From: Nectonema munidae
Lineage: Eukaryota > Nematomorpha > Nectonematoida > Nectonematidae
NCBI GenBank assembly: GCA_030549495.1
Contig: JAUIRK010001008.1
Location: 248,001-312,000 of the forward strand
Direction: 5' to 3'
DNA: 64,000 nucleotides
The position numbers and the translations under genes were made by a program. The notes below the pieces were generated by a model, which had not been told where the DNA came from, did no database searches, and saw nothing but the letters and a program-made list of their open reading frames with translations. Position 1 is the stretch's first letter, and each line of letters begins with the position of its first letter. Positions 1-11,724 of the stretch are shown piece after piece.

Positions 1-160
1 CAAAAGGTAAATGTACAATGGGGTGTTTTCATCGAGAAGGCACAATTGAGCCGCTTGTATCGAACTATGAGAAAGTAGGCTTGATCCGGGATCGAACCCA
101 AGCCCTTGAGTTTTCGAAATCTAATATCTAACCAACCTTATTCACGCCCAAATGCATCAT
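1..160 (-). repeat. tRNA-derived SINE copy
   Basis: Read on the minus strand this begins with a tRNA-like head. An A-box-like GGTTGGTTAG lies near 130 and a B box GGTTCGATCCC near 92. A non-tRNA body follows with the block CAATTGTGCCTTCTCGATG. The same body occurs in opposite orientation at 37085-37245, so this is a dispersed family and not a tRNA gene. It runs to the left window edge. Confidence 0.75.
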
Positions 161-379
161 GATTGTTTTAATTTTTTTTTAGATGATTTTTAAGTTGTTA
201 ATCCCATAAGTTATCATAGAAAAAAACATAAATTATCTGTTTTGTATTGGTCTCTTTTGAATGTTTCACCTCAAATTCATTTTGAGCTTCACTCAGCTCA
301 GTTAGTGGGTATAGTGAAGAAAAACTATATGAAAATATTTGGTTAAAGAACACTTCTCTGAGATTTTATAGAAAGTATG

Positions 380-945
380 CAAAAATTAAAGATTGGAGTA
401 GAAATCAAATACGGAACCACACAAAAAATTGATGGAGTTTTTCATTGTCATTGCAGATACCTTGACAGCTCAAATAATAGGTTTTAAAGTGTTAATTTTG
501 CACAAAAACCATGTAGATTCAAGCCCCTATTATGAAGAATTTTTATTGAGAAAGGAGACAGCATTGGAATGGGTGTAAGCATTTGGAGTATTTAAATAAG
601 TCTGAAAGTATCTACTGGTCTAAAATATATGGTATTTTAAAAAAAAAGTGTTTATTTGTTATTCGCAAATTTTATATTACGAAATCTCTTTTACATGATC
701 CTATGCATGTTTTTTCGAAGGAATTATTAAAAATCAGTTACAATTTATGCTGAGTAACTTCATTGAAAATAGTTATGATTGCTTAGAAGCTTTGAATAGA
801 TCAATTATACTTTGCTTGAAGTCAATGAAAAATCACAAATGGTGGAAAAAAAAGTTGATAGAAAAATGTTTGTCAGCTGGGGAAACAAAAACTTTTTTAT
901 CCTTCTACCTTTCATACTCGGGAATTAAACAAAACAAATAAAATT
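380..945 (+). mobile_element. Remnant of a transposase-like ORF with a DPMH motif
   Basis: Conceptual translation across several frames gives a patchwork typical of a widespread animal transposase-like family. First comes an 'ADTLTAQIIGF' block near 450, then LLHDPMHVF near 690-715. The only clean stretch is 747-941, with 'CLEALNRSI' and 'LSAGETKTFLSFYLSYSGI', matching the region after the D-MHD-LEGV motif of that family. Stops and frame changes separate the blocks, so this is a dead fragment. I recognise the family by pattern only and cannot name its superfamily with confidence; a CACTA/EnSpm-type or related DDE enzyme is possible. Confidence 0.4.
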
Positions 946-1242
946 TAGGAAAAATGAATGAATAAAAAAAGAAAGGTTGGAGAAATTTCAAATCAATTGA
1001 AAAATCTTTTTGATTTGCCACTATTTTGAGCACTGTTTAAATAGTAACAAATTTATCATATGCATTGGATCAAATTATATGCAAACTTGTTAATCCAGAA
1101 ACTAGTAAACCAGAAAAAAGAAAAAACAGTATTATTTAAATTTCCTAATCTTAAATTGATCATTTTATTAGTAATCGTATTATTACAGTAAAATAAAATA
1201 AATAAAAGTGAAATTTTTTTGAGAAGTTAGCTAGATTCTTAC

Positions 1243-1441
1243 GTATATAAGTCCAGAGTAATATCTGTCAATTAGATTATGAAAAACTGACGCTTCGTTC
1301 AGCCATGTTAGGTTTGCCATATCTTCAACTTTAGTGAACTTTGGAGGATTAACTTTTTGACATTCATCTTTTCGAATGGTCACCTTTTCTCCAGTTTCTT
1401 GAACTTCAACAACAATATTTTCTTGTTCTTCAGAAAGTGTA
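1243..1441 (-). CDS. Non-muscle myosin II heavy chain, coding exon 2
   Basis: This 199-nt exon continues the reading frame of the exon at 4938-5065. It encodes the end of the SH3-like subdomain and the start of the motor domain. Diagnostic blocks are [27 protein letters not shown] and RYYSGLIY, matching the zipper/MYH9-type motor just before the TYSGLF block and the P-loop. The acceptor is ATTTTTAG before 1441 and the donor is GTAAGA at 1242. Joining to exon 1 keeps the frame and creates the codon AGT. The exon ends after SGLIY, a boundary also found in other type II myosins. All later exons lie beyond the left edge. The protein is the actin-based motor of cortical contractility and cytokinesis. 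W in 'LTWLNEAS', where most family members have C, is a divergent residue. Confidence 0.88.
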
Positions 1442-2394
1442 CTAAAAATTGTTTATCTGCTATCATAAAAAATATCATCTTTAGTAAAAATAAATAGACT
1501 TATAAATACTCCATTCATATCCAAAATTTCAACAATCAAAACCGCTTTTTATCAGTCAATGATTATGAAGATAATTTTATGACAGTTTTTTCATTTCGAT
1601 GAATTCGCGGTCATGTTTATTATTTTGTTAATAAAGTCTGAAATTTGATAATTAATTACTTTAATTTTTATATTTTGGCAATTATCGATCTAATGGATGA
1701 TCCCTCTCTCAATTTTATATCATTTCTTTGTTATTCATATTATTATAATGAGCTAAGTTGATGCATCCTTATATTTTATATCATTTCCTTTTTATACTTA
1801 AAAGAATTTAAAACTAGTACTTAGTATTACATTATTATAAGGAAAAACAATATATGCCTCCTTAATTTTGATATCATTATTATTTAAATACATAATACTC
1901 AGTCTGAACCTATGAAAATTATTGTTTTTCTTTTATTATTTTTTAAATGTTTAAAAATATATTGAGAATTGAATTTTTTTTAAAAATTAGCGATTTTCAG
2001 TCAAAAATTTATAATAGTGACAGATGCTTCCTTTGTTTTATATCATAAAATTCGAATACATATAGATTCTGCAAATATCAATTCTAAATATTATTTCTAA
2101 AAATTAGAAAGAGAAAAAGGTTGTTAAAAATTAACATCCTTCTAATTAAACTGTATAAAAATGTAATAATCATCTAAAGGCCTCTGGAGATGGAGGTTTT
2201 TTTAAATTTAAAATATATATTATAAACACGTGTATACTAGTGTGTCCACTTTAAGGTCTTTTTTTCATTCCCCGGGGAACGAGGACCTCGTAATTGAACG
2301 AGGACTTCTAAAATGAAAAAATATAAAGTATTCGGAAAGATTTTATTATTTCAAAAGTTGAATAAAATTAATTTTAAAAAATGTAAAAAAATAT

Positions 2395-2610
2395 TCATGT
2401 TTTGAAAAAATATCTAAGAAATACTAGGTCGTTCAAAGTTTCATCGTTAAACTGGTTTCCTATTTTCGTAGAAAAATAACTCATTGATGAAAACACTCGT
2501 TCGGAGTTTATTACAGATGAGGTGCTATAAGAAATATTCATTGAAATGTCTTGAAATATTAGTACATTAGAAATCTGTATGTATATCCTAACAAAAAACA
2601 TCATGATATT
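2395..2610 (-). mobile_element. hAT transposase C-terminal fragment
   Basis: A 69-residue frame carries 'SSVINSERVFSSMSYFST' followed by 'LNDLVFLRYF', the layout of the hAT dimerisation domain (S-x-ERvFS ... L-fLr). No inverted repeats or target duplication could be paired with it. It is a short relic in the myosin intron. Confidence 0.55.
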
Positions 2611-2761
2611 GAAACTAAGCGCCGGTGAATAATAAAGATAGAAAAAATCAGAAGTATCCCCGCTTTTTTAATTTAAACTCGACTTCTATGCTTTGAGTGA
2701 AATAGAAAAAGATGGATGTCATTTAAAAATGTCGTAGAGGCTACATGACATTATCATAAAA

Positions 2762-2912
2762 TAGTTCGAAATGTGGCACATGCAGTAAATGCATTGCCCC
2801 CAACTCAGGTTAGTGGTTTGGAACGATTATTTTCGGCTCTTGGTATTATTCATTCCGACCTGCGAGATTCAATGAAAGAAGATATGGTAGAGGCCATTTT
2901 TTCCTGAAAACA
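2762..2912 (+). mobile_element. hAT dimerisation-domain fragment, opposite strand
   Basis: Plus-strand translation gives NALPPTQVSGLERLFSAL followed by HSDLRDSMKEDMVEAIF and a stop. This is the PP-TQVS-ER-FSAL signature of one invertebrate hAT subgroup. It differs from the minus-strand relic at 2395-2610, so two hAT lineages left debris here. Confidence 0.6.
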
Positions 2913-3499
2913 AATTCATTTAAATTAAATTTAAATGAATCAGCATTTAATTTTCTTCTTTGTTGCTTTGAATTAAATAATTGAAAAGTGAGAATTTCGA
3001 GAAACTGCATTTGGGTTAATATTTAATGGTAGCGGTCATACAAAATAAATTTATAATTTATGGAGTCGAAGCCACCGATTTAAAAACAATGGCTCCGGAG
3101 AAGGAGGTGGAGCAACAACTTGTGGAGGAGCCTAAGCAATTTCAACCCTGTCCACTGCCCTGCAAACTATTATGTAATAAATAACCGTTGCCATCAAATT
3201 TTTTTAATACTTATATTATTCATTTTTCGGCGTTTGAAGTGTTATTCAACTTTAAAGGAGTGGTACACATTAAGTTAGGTCCTGGATAGCTTTCATCAAA
3301 ATGAACAACTAAGTAATCAAAATTAGTCACTAAAAACAAACAAAAGCAATACAAAAAGTAAATATATTATAAATTAAAATGTGTTGCACAGAAGGAAAAC
3401 TTCCAATTAAATAATAATTTGTTAATGCAATTTGTTTACTTTCTTAAACAATTACTATTATGTACAAAATAAAATTTATTTTCTATAATGTATAAATAT

Positions 3500-4634
3500 T
3501 AGTGATGTACCGATCAAAATCGGCTTAGGCATCGGAATCGGCCTTTTTTACCAAATCGATATCGGTAATTATTGCCGATTTTTTTCCAGGCGCGTGGATA
3601 ATGGGGGCAGGGCAGGGGTGAGCCCCTCTGTACTTGGAGTCTAGCGACCGAGCTTTTTGTTTCATACCTGTTTTTATTTAAAATAAAATAAGATAAAAAA
3701 AGTTATCAGTCTTGCAAACAGTTTCAAAATCAGTCATAATCAAGCCTACAGTAAAGATAACGTTTAAAATGGGTTAACAGAAAATATGGAAAATTTAATG
3801 ATCTTTGAAAATGAAATTCACTTATCAAAAAAAAAGATACTTCTTGCGAAATAAAAAAACAATATTTGAATTTCGACGTGCTTCAAGAAATGAATGATGA
3901 AATTACTGAAACAATTAAACCTAATTGTGGAAAAAATATAAATATAAATATAGAAAATGAAGTAAATTATTTAAGCAACGAAAAAAATGATTGCCCTTTA
4001 AAATGGTAAAGCAAAAAAGAAACCTTCCAAATTTGTTAACTAGAAAACATATGTATTGCCCACCTTCATCAATCTTTAGTTGCAGTGGTCAAAAATATTC
4101 TGCTAAAAGAAATAAAGTAGATCAAGGGTCCCCAAAGTGATCGATATCGAACACCTGAGATCAATAAGGGTTTTCTATGGGTTCAATTATTAAATAGAGG
4201 TTGAAAGGGGTCAGTTGTTATGCAGAGTCGATAAAATTTCTTGGCAGGAAAATATCTAGATAGTCATGAAAGTTATGCATTCGTATATAAAAATATATAC
4301 TATATATTATTGCTCATCAGATATGAAAAATAATTACATATTTTTATTAAACTTGTCTGGGGTCTGAAGAAAGCAAATAATCTATGAAGGGTTGGAAGAG
4401 TTAAAAAGTTTGAGGACCGCAGAATTAGATGGGAATACAAGAGAAAAGCTCATGTATTTACATTATAGTTTAATTTTATCAGATTTTACTTATTACCTCT
4501 TTAAAATCATATACCTAATAAGTTGCCAAAAAAATATAGAAATAAAATAATATAATTGGTTTAGCATCGGCATCAGCATTTTATAAGGTAAACGGCTTCG
4601 GAATTAGCAAAAATTTGAGATCGGTACATCACTA
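3500..4634 (+). mobile_element. hAT element with terminal repeats and 8-bp duplication
   Basis: Both ends carry TAGTGATGTACCGATC (left) and its inverse (right). They are flanked by a perfect 8-bp direct duplication ATAAATAT at 3492-3499 and 4635-4642, the hAT hallmark. Inside, around 3780-4110, frame-broken pieces of a transposase end remain ('YCPPSS', 'SAKRNK'). At 1135 bp, including a 300-bp nested insertion, the element is non-autonomous. Confidence 0.9.
4123..4422. mobile_element. Nested 300-bp hAT MITE
   Basis: Starts CAAGGGTCCCCAAAGTG and ends with the near-inverse (AAGTTTGAGGACCGCAG). It is flanked by AAGTAGAT and AATTAGAT, 7 of 8 matching. It lies inside the hAT element at 3500-4634, right after the transposase relic, so it inserted later. 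No coding content. Confidence 0.75.
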
Positions 4635-4937
4635 ATAAATATCCACAAAATATTTATCATTAAAGGTTAAGGGAAAAAGAAACAGAACATACTTTTTCGA
4701 GTCAATAGGCTTCAGAAAAAATTGAAAAAAACTATTTTAAAAATAAATAACGTCAACTCATATCTTTATAAATAAAAAGAAATATTGATATTTTAATCCT
4801 AAAAAAGCAAAGGGGTTAAGGCTAAAAAAATATTGATCTGTAAAATATTCGAGTAAAAACAAAAATAATTATGAATGGATTTAAAAATTTATAGCTAATT
4901 TTTGTATCAAATTTAATCAAAATATACATAATCTAAC

Positions 4938-5065
4938 CTTGCGATTTGAAATCCTTTAGTTGGATTAGGAATCCAAACAAGTTTTTTTGAAACCCATTCT
5001 GATTGCGTATTCTGATCATTTATACATGTTTCAACTCGTAAATGTTTCAATTCATCCTCTGCCAT
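4938..5065 (-). CDS. Non-muscle myosin II heavy chain, first coding exon
   Basis: Starts at ATG 5065-5063. It encodes MAEDELKHLRVE, then NTQSEW and KKLVWIPNPTKGFQIA, the N-terminal SH3-like region of type II myosins; fly zipper has the equivalent ELKYLSVE...TQAEW...RLVWVP. The exon is 128 nt and ends in phase 2 at donor AG|GTTAGA. It joins to 1441-1243 across a 3.5 kb intron. The start is chosen because it is the only in-frame Met before the conserved block. Promoter and 5' UTR would lie at higher coordinates on the minus strand. Confidence 0.88.
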
Positions 5066-6939
5066 GTTTAAAAGGAGGATTTATTCAAATCGCTTGAAGA
5101 AAAATTTAGAAAAATTTGAGAGTTTGTTGTAGTTGAAGCAGCTTAGAGTGAAAAAAATTGAAAAAAAGTCAATAAAATTTTAAAACTTTCATTAATATCT
5201 ATATGTATTTAAAAAATAACAGTATTCAATAATTTACTTATACCTCTAAATTGCGTATTTTGGTAAATTATTTTATTCATATAAAAATATATAGAAACAT
5301 TTTTATAAGTTCCAACACATCGTATAATATAAATACATTTATAAATTAAAAGGAAATAATAGAACTATATTATTTACAAGAAAAACAATTTGTGTCACAA
5401 CAAAAAATTGAAATAATGTAGTGTGAGTAAGTGTTTTTTACAAAATATTTAAATGATAACTAAAAAACATCAATATTATTAAATAAATAATTGAATTTTT
5501 ATAGAAATTTGTAATTTTAAAATAAATTGAGAATTCTGAATGAAATAGACGATAAAAGACACATAACGTAATATGCTAATGCGGTGTTCTGTATGCATGA
5601 CTTTGTTAATAGTTTATAAGGTTATCGAATAGAATATTATAGTTTCAATGTATATAGTTAAATATAAGAATTTGCCATTTTACGATTATAAAAATAATGA
5701 ACATTAAGTGAGACATTACTTTTAAAAGTGGGGGCTCAAAGGGCTGAAACTATACATAATGAAAATACACACTATAAAATTTCTCTTTCTAAAAGTAAAT
5801 TCGATCAAGATCGGAAACAAGAGCTAAAGAACGTCATAAAATTAATATAGTATTGCTAAAATATGGGCAGCAATACTATTAAAAGCAATGGGTAGCAATA
5901 GGCAGCAATGGGCAGCACTAAAAATAAACAAAAAAACACACTGATACAAAGTTTTTTTTAAGTTTTATTATATAAAAGGTAGTTTATTCATAAAAAAACA
6001 AGTTTAAATTTAATTAATAAATATTTATCTTTGTTTGACAATTTTTTTTGTTTTTCTTAAACTTCATTCTGCTCTATCTTTTATGTATTATTTAAAAAAT
6101 TTTTACCGGTTATTTAAAAAGTGCTGCACATTTATTCTTTGAATGACTTGTTTAAATTGCTAGTTTTGAAGGATTTATGGTAATTTTTTAATCATAAAAA
6201 TATTATGTATAATATTTTGAAATTTTTTGCATCTTTTTTATTGCAAGCCCTTTTCTTCCATAAAAACGTGATGCCTTGTCTTGATGAAAGAGCCTAATCT
6301 GTTTATAATAACATACAATATAACGTATGTATACGTCTTTTGTATGTATTTTCTCTTTTCATTGTTTTTCATAAAAAAATGTATGTTTTCTATTAATTAA
6401 AATATTTAATTATTTTTAAAATTGCTTCTCAAAGTTTATAAATTTATTATTTTTTTGTTATGTTAACATAGCATTTCAGACGTAAAGGTTAATTATTTTT
6501 CTAGTTTTAAAATTTTTTTAAATTTTAGCTGAGACTTTAATTAAATTGTTTCCGATTGTTTTTATAACAATTCATCAATGTAGCTGCTGGAATCTGAATA
6601 AAGTTTAAGGTGCCATGAATTTTTTCATTTGCGAAGCTCTGAATTTTCCCGTATGTCAAACTAATAAGAATTTTGTTTGATGAGAAATCAAACCTAAAGC
6701 TTTCTGTAGCGAGTCTCTCATGTCAAACTAAGTTGTCATGCCTTCCTACTAGAATTTCAAATTTTAATCATTTTATTTTGATTTTATTTAACAAGTTGTT
6801 GAAATTTCATTTAATAAAATATTTATAATTATGTAAATCAAGTTGGAAATTGGTTTCAAGTTCTTTTTTTTGTTATATTTTTCAGCAAAAACTAATTCTA
6901 AGAAAAAATTTATAGCATTTTAAAAATATAAAATTAATA
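5066..6939. other. Gene-free AT-rich stretch upstream of the myosin gene
   Basis: No coding pattern was seen. It should contain the myosin 5' UTR and promoter, but no motif can be assigned. Near 5860-5920 a short degenerate tandem of GGGCAGCAAT/GGGTAGCAAT occurs. The rest is AT-rich with long A and T runs. Confidence 0.5.
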
Positions 6940-9557
6940 TGTCAAACCTGTTTTAGCGACCCCTGTATTAAACGACTCCCTGCCCATAACGACCTTTTTT
7001 TCTTCCTCTCAATGAAAATTTGACTGTTCTCACCCTGTATTTAACGACACTGTCTAACGCGACCTACGACCATGTTTTTGAATGAAATTTATCTATAAGT
7101 ACTGATTTAAGCGACTATTTTTTACACTCTTTGTTGAATATTATAACTTATTTTTTCACAAATGTTTTTATTTGTTAATGCACTGTTGTAATGAACGATT
7201 GTTCTTATAATTTCTCTCATTATCATTTTTTCATACCAAAACAAAGCATAGTATGAATTCTATATAGTGTACACTGTGCAGTGTACATACACTAATAGCT
7301 ACTGCTCACAAAATAAAAAGTGTAACTCTTTCACAGCAGGGCTAGTATAATTGCTAAACTTTTACAGAATCAAAAACAATGTGCAATGACACGATGCACA
7401 AGCATTGCAAGACATAAAACAGTTAATTTGACAAATCTGCTTTCAATCTTGTGTTAGTATTATAATTTTTTTTTTCTCAATTTGCTATATTTATTTGTAA
7501 TATTGTTTTTAATTCTACTTCAAACTAGCACGTTAATTTTTAATTATCATTTATTTTCTGTAATTTTAAATTGGTTTTTTCGTAAGTTTTTTGTTTTAAT
7601 TTTTTCAAATTTTGTTACATGATAATTTAATAGTAAATAAAATGTCTAAAAAAAAGAACAACACTTACTCTTCAACAAAAATATGATGTGATTAGGCTTC
7701 TTGATAATGGTAAAGCTGCTTATAAAATAGCTGCTGAAATGGGTGTGGGTAAAACACAAATTCAAATGCTAAGAAAAAAGAAAAGTGAAGTATTAGAAGC
7801 CTATTCTGATTGTTCTATCTCAACATCGTCAAAAAGAAAAAATTATTTCACAGGTAATGAAGAAATAAACAATTTAACATACAAATGATTCATTGACTCT
7901 TTGGCTAGAGGCCTTCCAGTCATTGGACCAATTCTCAAAACTAAAGCTCTGAAATTTGCTGAAGATCTTGGAAAATCTGACTTTAAAGCTTCAAATGGTT
8001 GGCTGGAAAGTTTTATTCGTAGAAATAACATTGTTTTTGGTAGCGTAACAGGTGAAAGAGCAGGCATTTCTCAATCAAGCGTTGAAGAATGGAATATGAA
8101 ACTTGAAAAAATTTGTGAAGCTTATAAAGAAAAAGACATTTTTAATTTTGATGAGACTAGGCTTTTTTCAAAGACACAACGAAAAAAACTTATCATAAAA
8201 GGTAAAATAGTTTTTAATTCTCAAACCGTAAAACTTTTGATAACTTTTAGGAGAGGAGTGTCCTGGAGGTAAATCGAAAGAAAGAATTACGATAGGACTC
8301 TGTGCAAGTATGACAGGAGAAAAAATTAAACTTTTAGTTATTGCAAAGTCAAAATCTCCAAGGTGTTTTTCAAAAGTAAATATTGGAACTTTACCTGTAG
8401 ACTACAAATTCAATAGAAAGGCCTGGATGACCGGAGAGATTTTTAAAGACTGGCTTGATAATTTCAATAAAAAAATGAAGATTGAAAAAAGAAACGTTCT
8501 TTTATTTATTGATAATGCTCCTTGTCACTATAGTACTATGCTTGGTAATGTTTAGCTTCAATTTCTCCCACCTAATACAACCTGTATAACACAACCAATG
8601 GACCAAGCAATGAAATTAAAGTTTAGAAAACGACAAGTAATCTTTCATAATTTTACTAAAAATTGCATATTCCTTTATAGCTTTTTCATATAGTAAGACA
8701 AATGGACAAAGATGTATCTAAGCGTACAAATGCAAGTCAGATCTTGAAATCAACAACTCTTTTAGATGCAATTTTATGGTGTAGTGCAGCATGGGAAGAA
8801 GTGGAATTAAGCACAATAAAAAAATGTTTTTTAAAAGCCGGATTTCCTAATAAAGAAGTTGTTTGTTTGTATGATCATGAAAATGATGAAGAAATACCCA
8901 GTTTAGTCAAAAATTTGAGCGAAGATATTTTTGGAACCGCATACAATGATATTGGAAATATTGATAAAGATTTGCATATCTGTGATTCTAATAATGTTAA
9001 CATCTTTGATTTGAACGCAAATGAAACTTTAAAAGAAATAAAAAAAGAAAATGAAGAGAATTCTATCGAAAGCGATGAAGCAATAGAAGAAAGTGGCGCT
9101 TGTTCATTGAAAGAAGCAATTGAATATACCGAAAAACTAAAAAAGTTTGCTTTTCATCATGGTTTAACAAAAACTTTGGAATGTATGATAAAAACAAGTT
9201 TTGAGCTTGACAAATTATCAGCAAAATCTCTACAACAAAAAAAAATTACTGATTATTTTAAAATTTAAATAAAATCATTTTGAAAATTTTTAGTTTCATT
9301 CTTTAAAAAATTTTACCTCATAATTCTTAGTTTCAATTTATATTATATATATATATACAATAAGGAGTCGTTCACAAATAACATTAATTACGACGGAATA
9401 AATTAAAGTTGACATAACCCGCATGCCTTTATAGAAATTTCTACTTTTTTTACTTGAAATTCTTTGGTGTATATCTTGCCCTGTATTTAGCGACTACCTG
9501 CCTAATACGACTATAAATGACTTCTCCCTTGAAGGGTCGTTTAATAAAGGTTTTACT
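6940..9557 (+). mobile_element. pogo/Tigger transposon, decayed transposase
   Basis: Terminal repeats TGTCAAACCTGTTTTAGCGA (left) and AGTAAAACCTTTATTAAACG (right, inverted) sit directly inside TA dinucleotides at 6938-6939 and 9558-9559. Subterminal copies of CCTGTATTTAACGAC-type sequence occur at both ends. The transposase runs from ATG 7641 to about 9268 on the plus strand. It has a CENP-B-like helix-turn-helix ('LLDNGKAAYKIAAEMGVGKT'), a second DNA-binding part ('SNGWLESFIRRNNI'), then DDE-fold blocks 'FNFDETRLF' and 'LLFIDNAPCH'. It ends with 'KKITDYFKI', the usual Tigger tail. A frameshift near 7660, a TGA replacing the Trp codon of 'YKWFIDSL' at about 7886, and breaks near 8200-8270 and 8553-8700 disable it. 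Codon use is AT-rich like the host, so it is older than the Tigger at 34058. Confidence 0.88.
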
Positions 9558-9559
9558 TA

Positions 9560-9944
9560 ATATTCTATTTTTACCCTAAAAATTCAATATTTTTCACAAA
9601 TTTACTTAAAGTAGAAAAGTATATTTTTACAGCTTAGTATAAATAGGTTAATGTTATAGTTATCTCCATTCAATCTTATATATATTTACTTATTAAAATT
9701 GTCTTGGCTGGGTAGCAGTCTACATCAATATTATGGGTAACTTCAATTTATTGTATATATTTACTTATTTCTTTATTATTGATCTAATTTATTGTTATTT
9801 TGTTTTTAAAATTTATCATGGGATTTTTAATCTGTCATCATTTCACTTCATTCATCGCATTTGATTTAGAGTTTAGACAATAATAATGACAATAAAATAT
9901 TTCAAAAAAATTTCTGAAAGATCAAGTTTTTTTCAAAGAGCTTC
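9560..9944. other. Gene-free AT-rich stretch
   Basis: Flank of the Tigger element; nothing recognisable. Confidence 0.5.
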
Positions 9945-10030
9945 GAATCCCGACTCTGCCAAAAGTTCATAGCTCGATCTCAGCAGTACTTAGTGCCTTA
10001 TCGATGAAAATACCACATCACCACCTTTAA
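9945..10030 (+). repeat. Partial tRNA-derived SINE
   Basis: Begins at a B-box-like GCTTCGAATCCCGACTC and continues into the body TGCCTTATCGATGAAAATACCAC shared with the other SINE copies. The A-box half is missing or too diverged. Confidence 0.55.
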
Positions 10031-11264
10031 CATTTTATATTCCTCTATTAGATGCAACTTTATTCCTCTATTAGATACAACTTAAATAATCCCTTTTCTA
10101 TAAATGTTATGATGTAACTACATTTTCATTTAGTGATTTTTTATTCGAGAATTATAAAAGGAAAATTGAGCTGTTGAGTTTATTAAAAATTTCATTAAAA
10201 TTATGTATATTTATACTAATATACATGTATTTTTCCCGGCATAATTTTTGCTTTTTCTTCGTTTATTTAAGTCAGCTAAAGTTTTGACTTTCATTTCTTG
10301 CTGAAGATTTTTAGAGATATTGGCATTTTTCTGAGATTTATTTGCTATGTTTTCATTCCTGACTCGTGAAGCTGCTCTTCTTCGTATCAGCTTCAATTTC
10401 TGCGCACTTTTTACTCCTTTTTTATTTTACTATAAATTTATTCAATTATAAAAAAAATTGTTATTTTCATAATTACAATAAAAACTAGATTTTTTAAATT
10501 TGTAAACATTTGTTTTCTTTCTACGTTTGAGATAGTGTTTATTACGCAGAAAGTGAGCGTAAGGTTTAAGTTTTATTAATACAGAAATATAAGACTTTTG
10601 GATCTAGCTTTTCAGGGCATCTTCTGGCTCATCAATAGCCTTACATTGAAGAAGCTCCAATCCAAAAAGTCTTTTGCCATTTTGAGAGCGCGAAGCAGCA
10701 ACAAGGTTGCGTGTTTGTATGTGTGTATCTTGCGGTCAAAATTAAATAGAATATAAGTTAAAATGAACATAGTGCAAGTAACATAATGCTTATGTTACAG
10801 CGTTTTATTACCAATTTGGATTTTTCTGCATTTTATTTTACGTATTATTTTATATTAGCAAAGTTACTTAAAGTAAAGTACAAACTTTCTTTAATCTTTT
10901 TTAAATTATAATTTTTACTAAATAATTGGAAATTTCTAACAACACTTGATAGTAAGTTAAGATGGGGAGCCAATGATATATTTAAAAAAAATAAATATGT
11001 TTCGATTATTATTTGACAAATATAATATTTAAAATCGTGCAACTTGTAAAATATAGGTAATAACTTTTGTAACATCGAATGAGGTAGCAAAATATGAACA
11101 GAAAGTTTCATATTTTTGGATTTTTTAAAGAATATTTTTCGATTCTTGATTACTGAATTTATTTTGATTATTTGACAAATATTTAATATCGTGGAAAAAA
11201 TGCAAAAATATAGGTAAAAACTTATGTAACATCGTCTCTCTGAATGAGGTATATCAAATCTTAC
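10031..11264. other. Gene-poor stretch with a small hairpin
   Basis: At about 10588-10676 the sequence AAGACTTTTGGATC is followed 80 bp later by its near-inverse ATCCAAAAAGTCTT, a possible hairpin or short MITE. No gene is supported. Confidence 0.4.
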
Positions 11265-11720
11265 ATCTAGCAAAATATGTACTGACAGGTTGGAGAACCA
11301 TCGTAGTATACAGGTATGTAGGTAATAACTTATGTAGCATCGTCTCCCCGAATGAGGTATATCAAATCTTAAATCTAGCAAAATGTGAACAGAAAGTTGA
11401 ACATTGTCTCCCTAGTCATTTGTACATGGAATAAAAACCATCGTAGTATACAGGTTGGAGATGAATTACCGCAGTATACAGGTTGGAGATGAATCATCGT
11501 AGTATACAGGTTGAAGATGAATCATCGTAGAATACTGGTTAGAGATATATTTAGAAGTATAAATATTCTTTCTATTAGAATTTGAATTGATAGAAGAGAG
11601 CTTCAGAGAGAGAGAGAGAGGAAATCATCCTAGAATACAGGTTAGAGATATATTTAGAAGTATAAATATTCTTTCTATTAGAATTTGAATTGATAGAAGA
11701 GAGCTTCAAACTTAATACTT
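11265..11720. repeat. Local tandem and duplicated repeats
   Basis: Three layers are visible. A ~115-bp unit with GAATGAGGTATATCAAATCTTA occurs at about 11240 and 11352. A ~28-bp unit CATCGTAGTATACAGGTTGGAGATGAA occurs about four times at 11439-11545. A ~105-bp unit beginning GGTTAGAGATATATTTAGAAG occurs at 11538 and 11640, separated by an (AG)n run. Replication slippage and local duplication explain the pattern; a long minus-strand reading frame here is a by-product. Confidence 0.8.
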
Positions 11721-11724
11721 TAAT

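Larger units (their letters stand above)
1442..4937 (-). other. First coding intron of the myosin gene
   Basis: This is the 3.5 kb intron between the two myosin exons, with donor GTTAGA at 4937 and acceptor TTTAG ending at 1442. It holds hAT fragments near 2.4-2.9 kb and a full-length hAT with a nested MITE at 3500-4634. It also has a GC-rich palindromic block TTCCCCGGGGAA near 2267-2278. The remaining 1442-2390 and 2920-3490 stretches are AT-rich with no coding pattern that I can see. Confidence 0.7.

Noticed and set aside
10211-10396. Basic 61-residue minus-strand frame ending CILV, a CAAX-like tail
   Set aside because: Lys/Arg-rich with no recognised family, weak acceptor context and no neighbouring exon. 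The CAAX-like end is easily due to chance.
10845-11381. 178-residue minus-strand frame
   Set aside because: It contains its own repeated segment (RFDIPHSxRRCYIS twice) because it reads through the local duplicated repeats. No domain or codon pattern of a gene.
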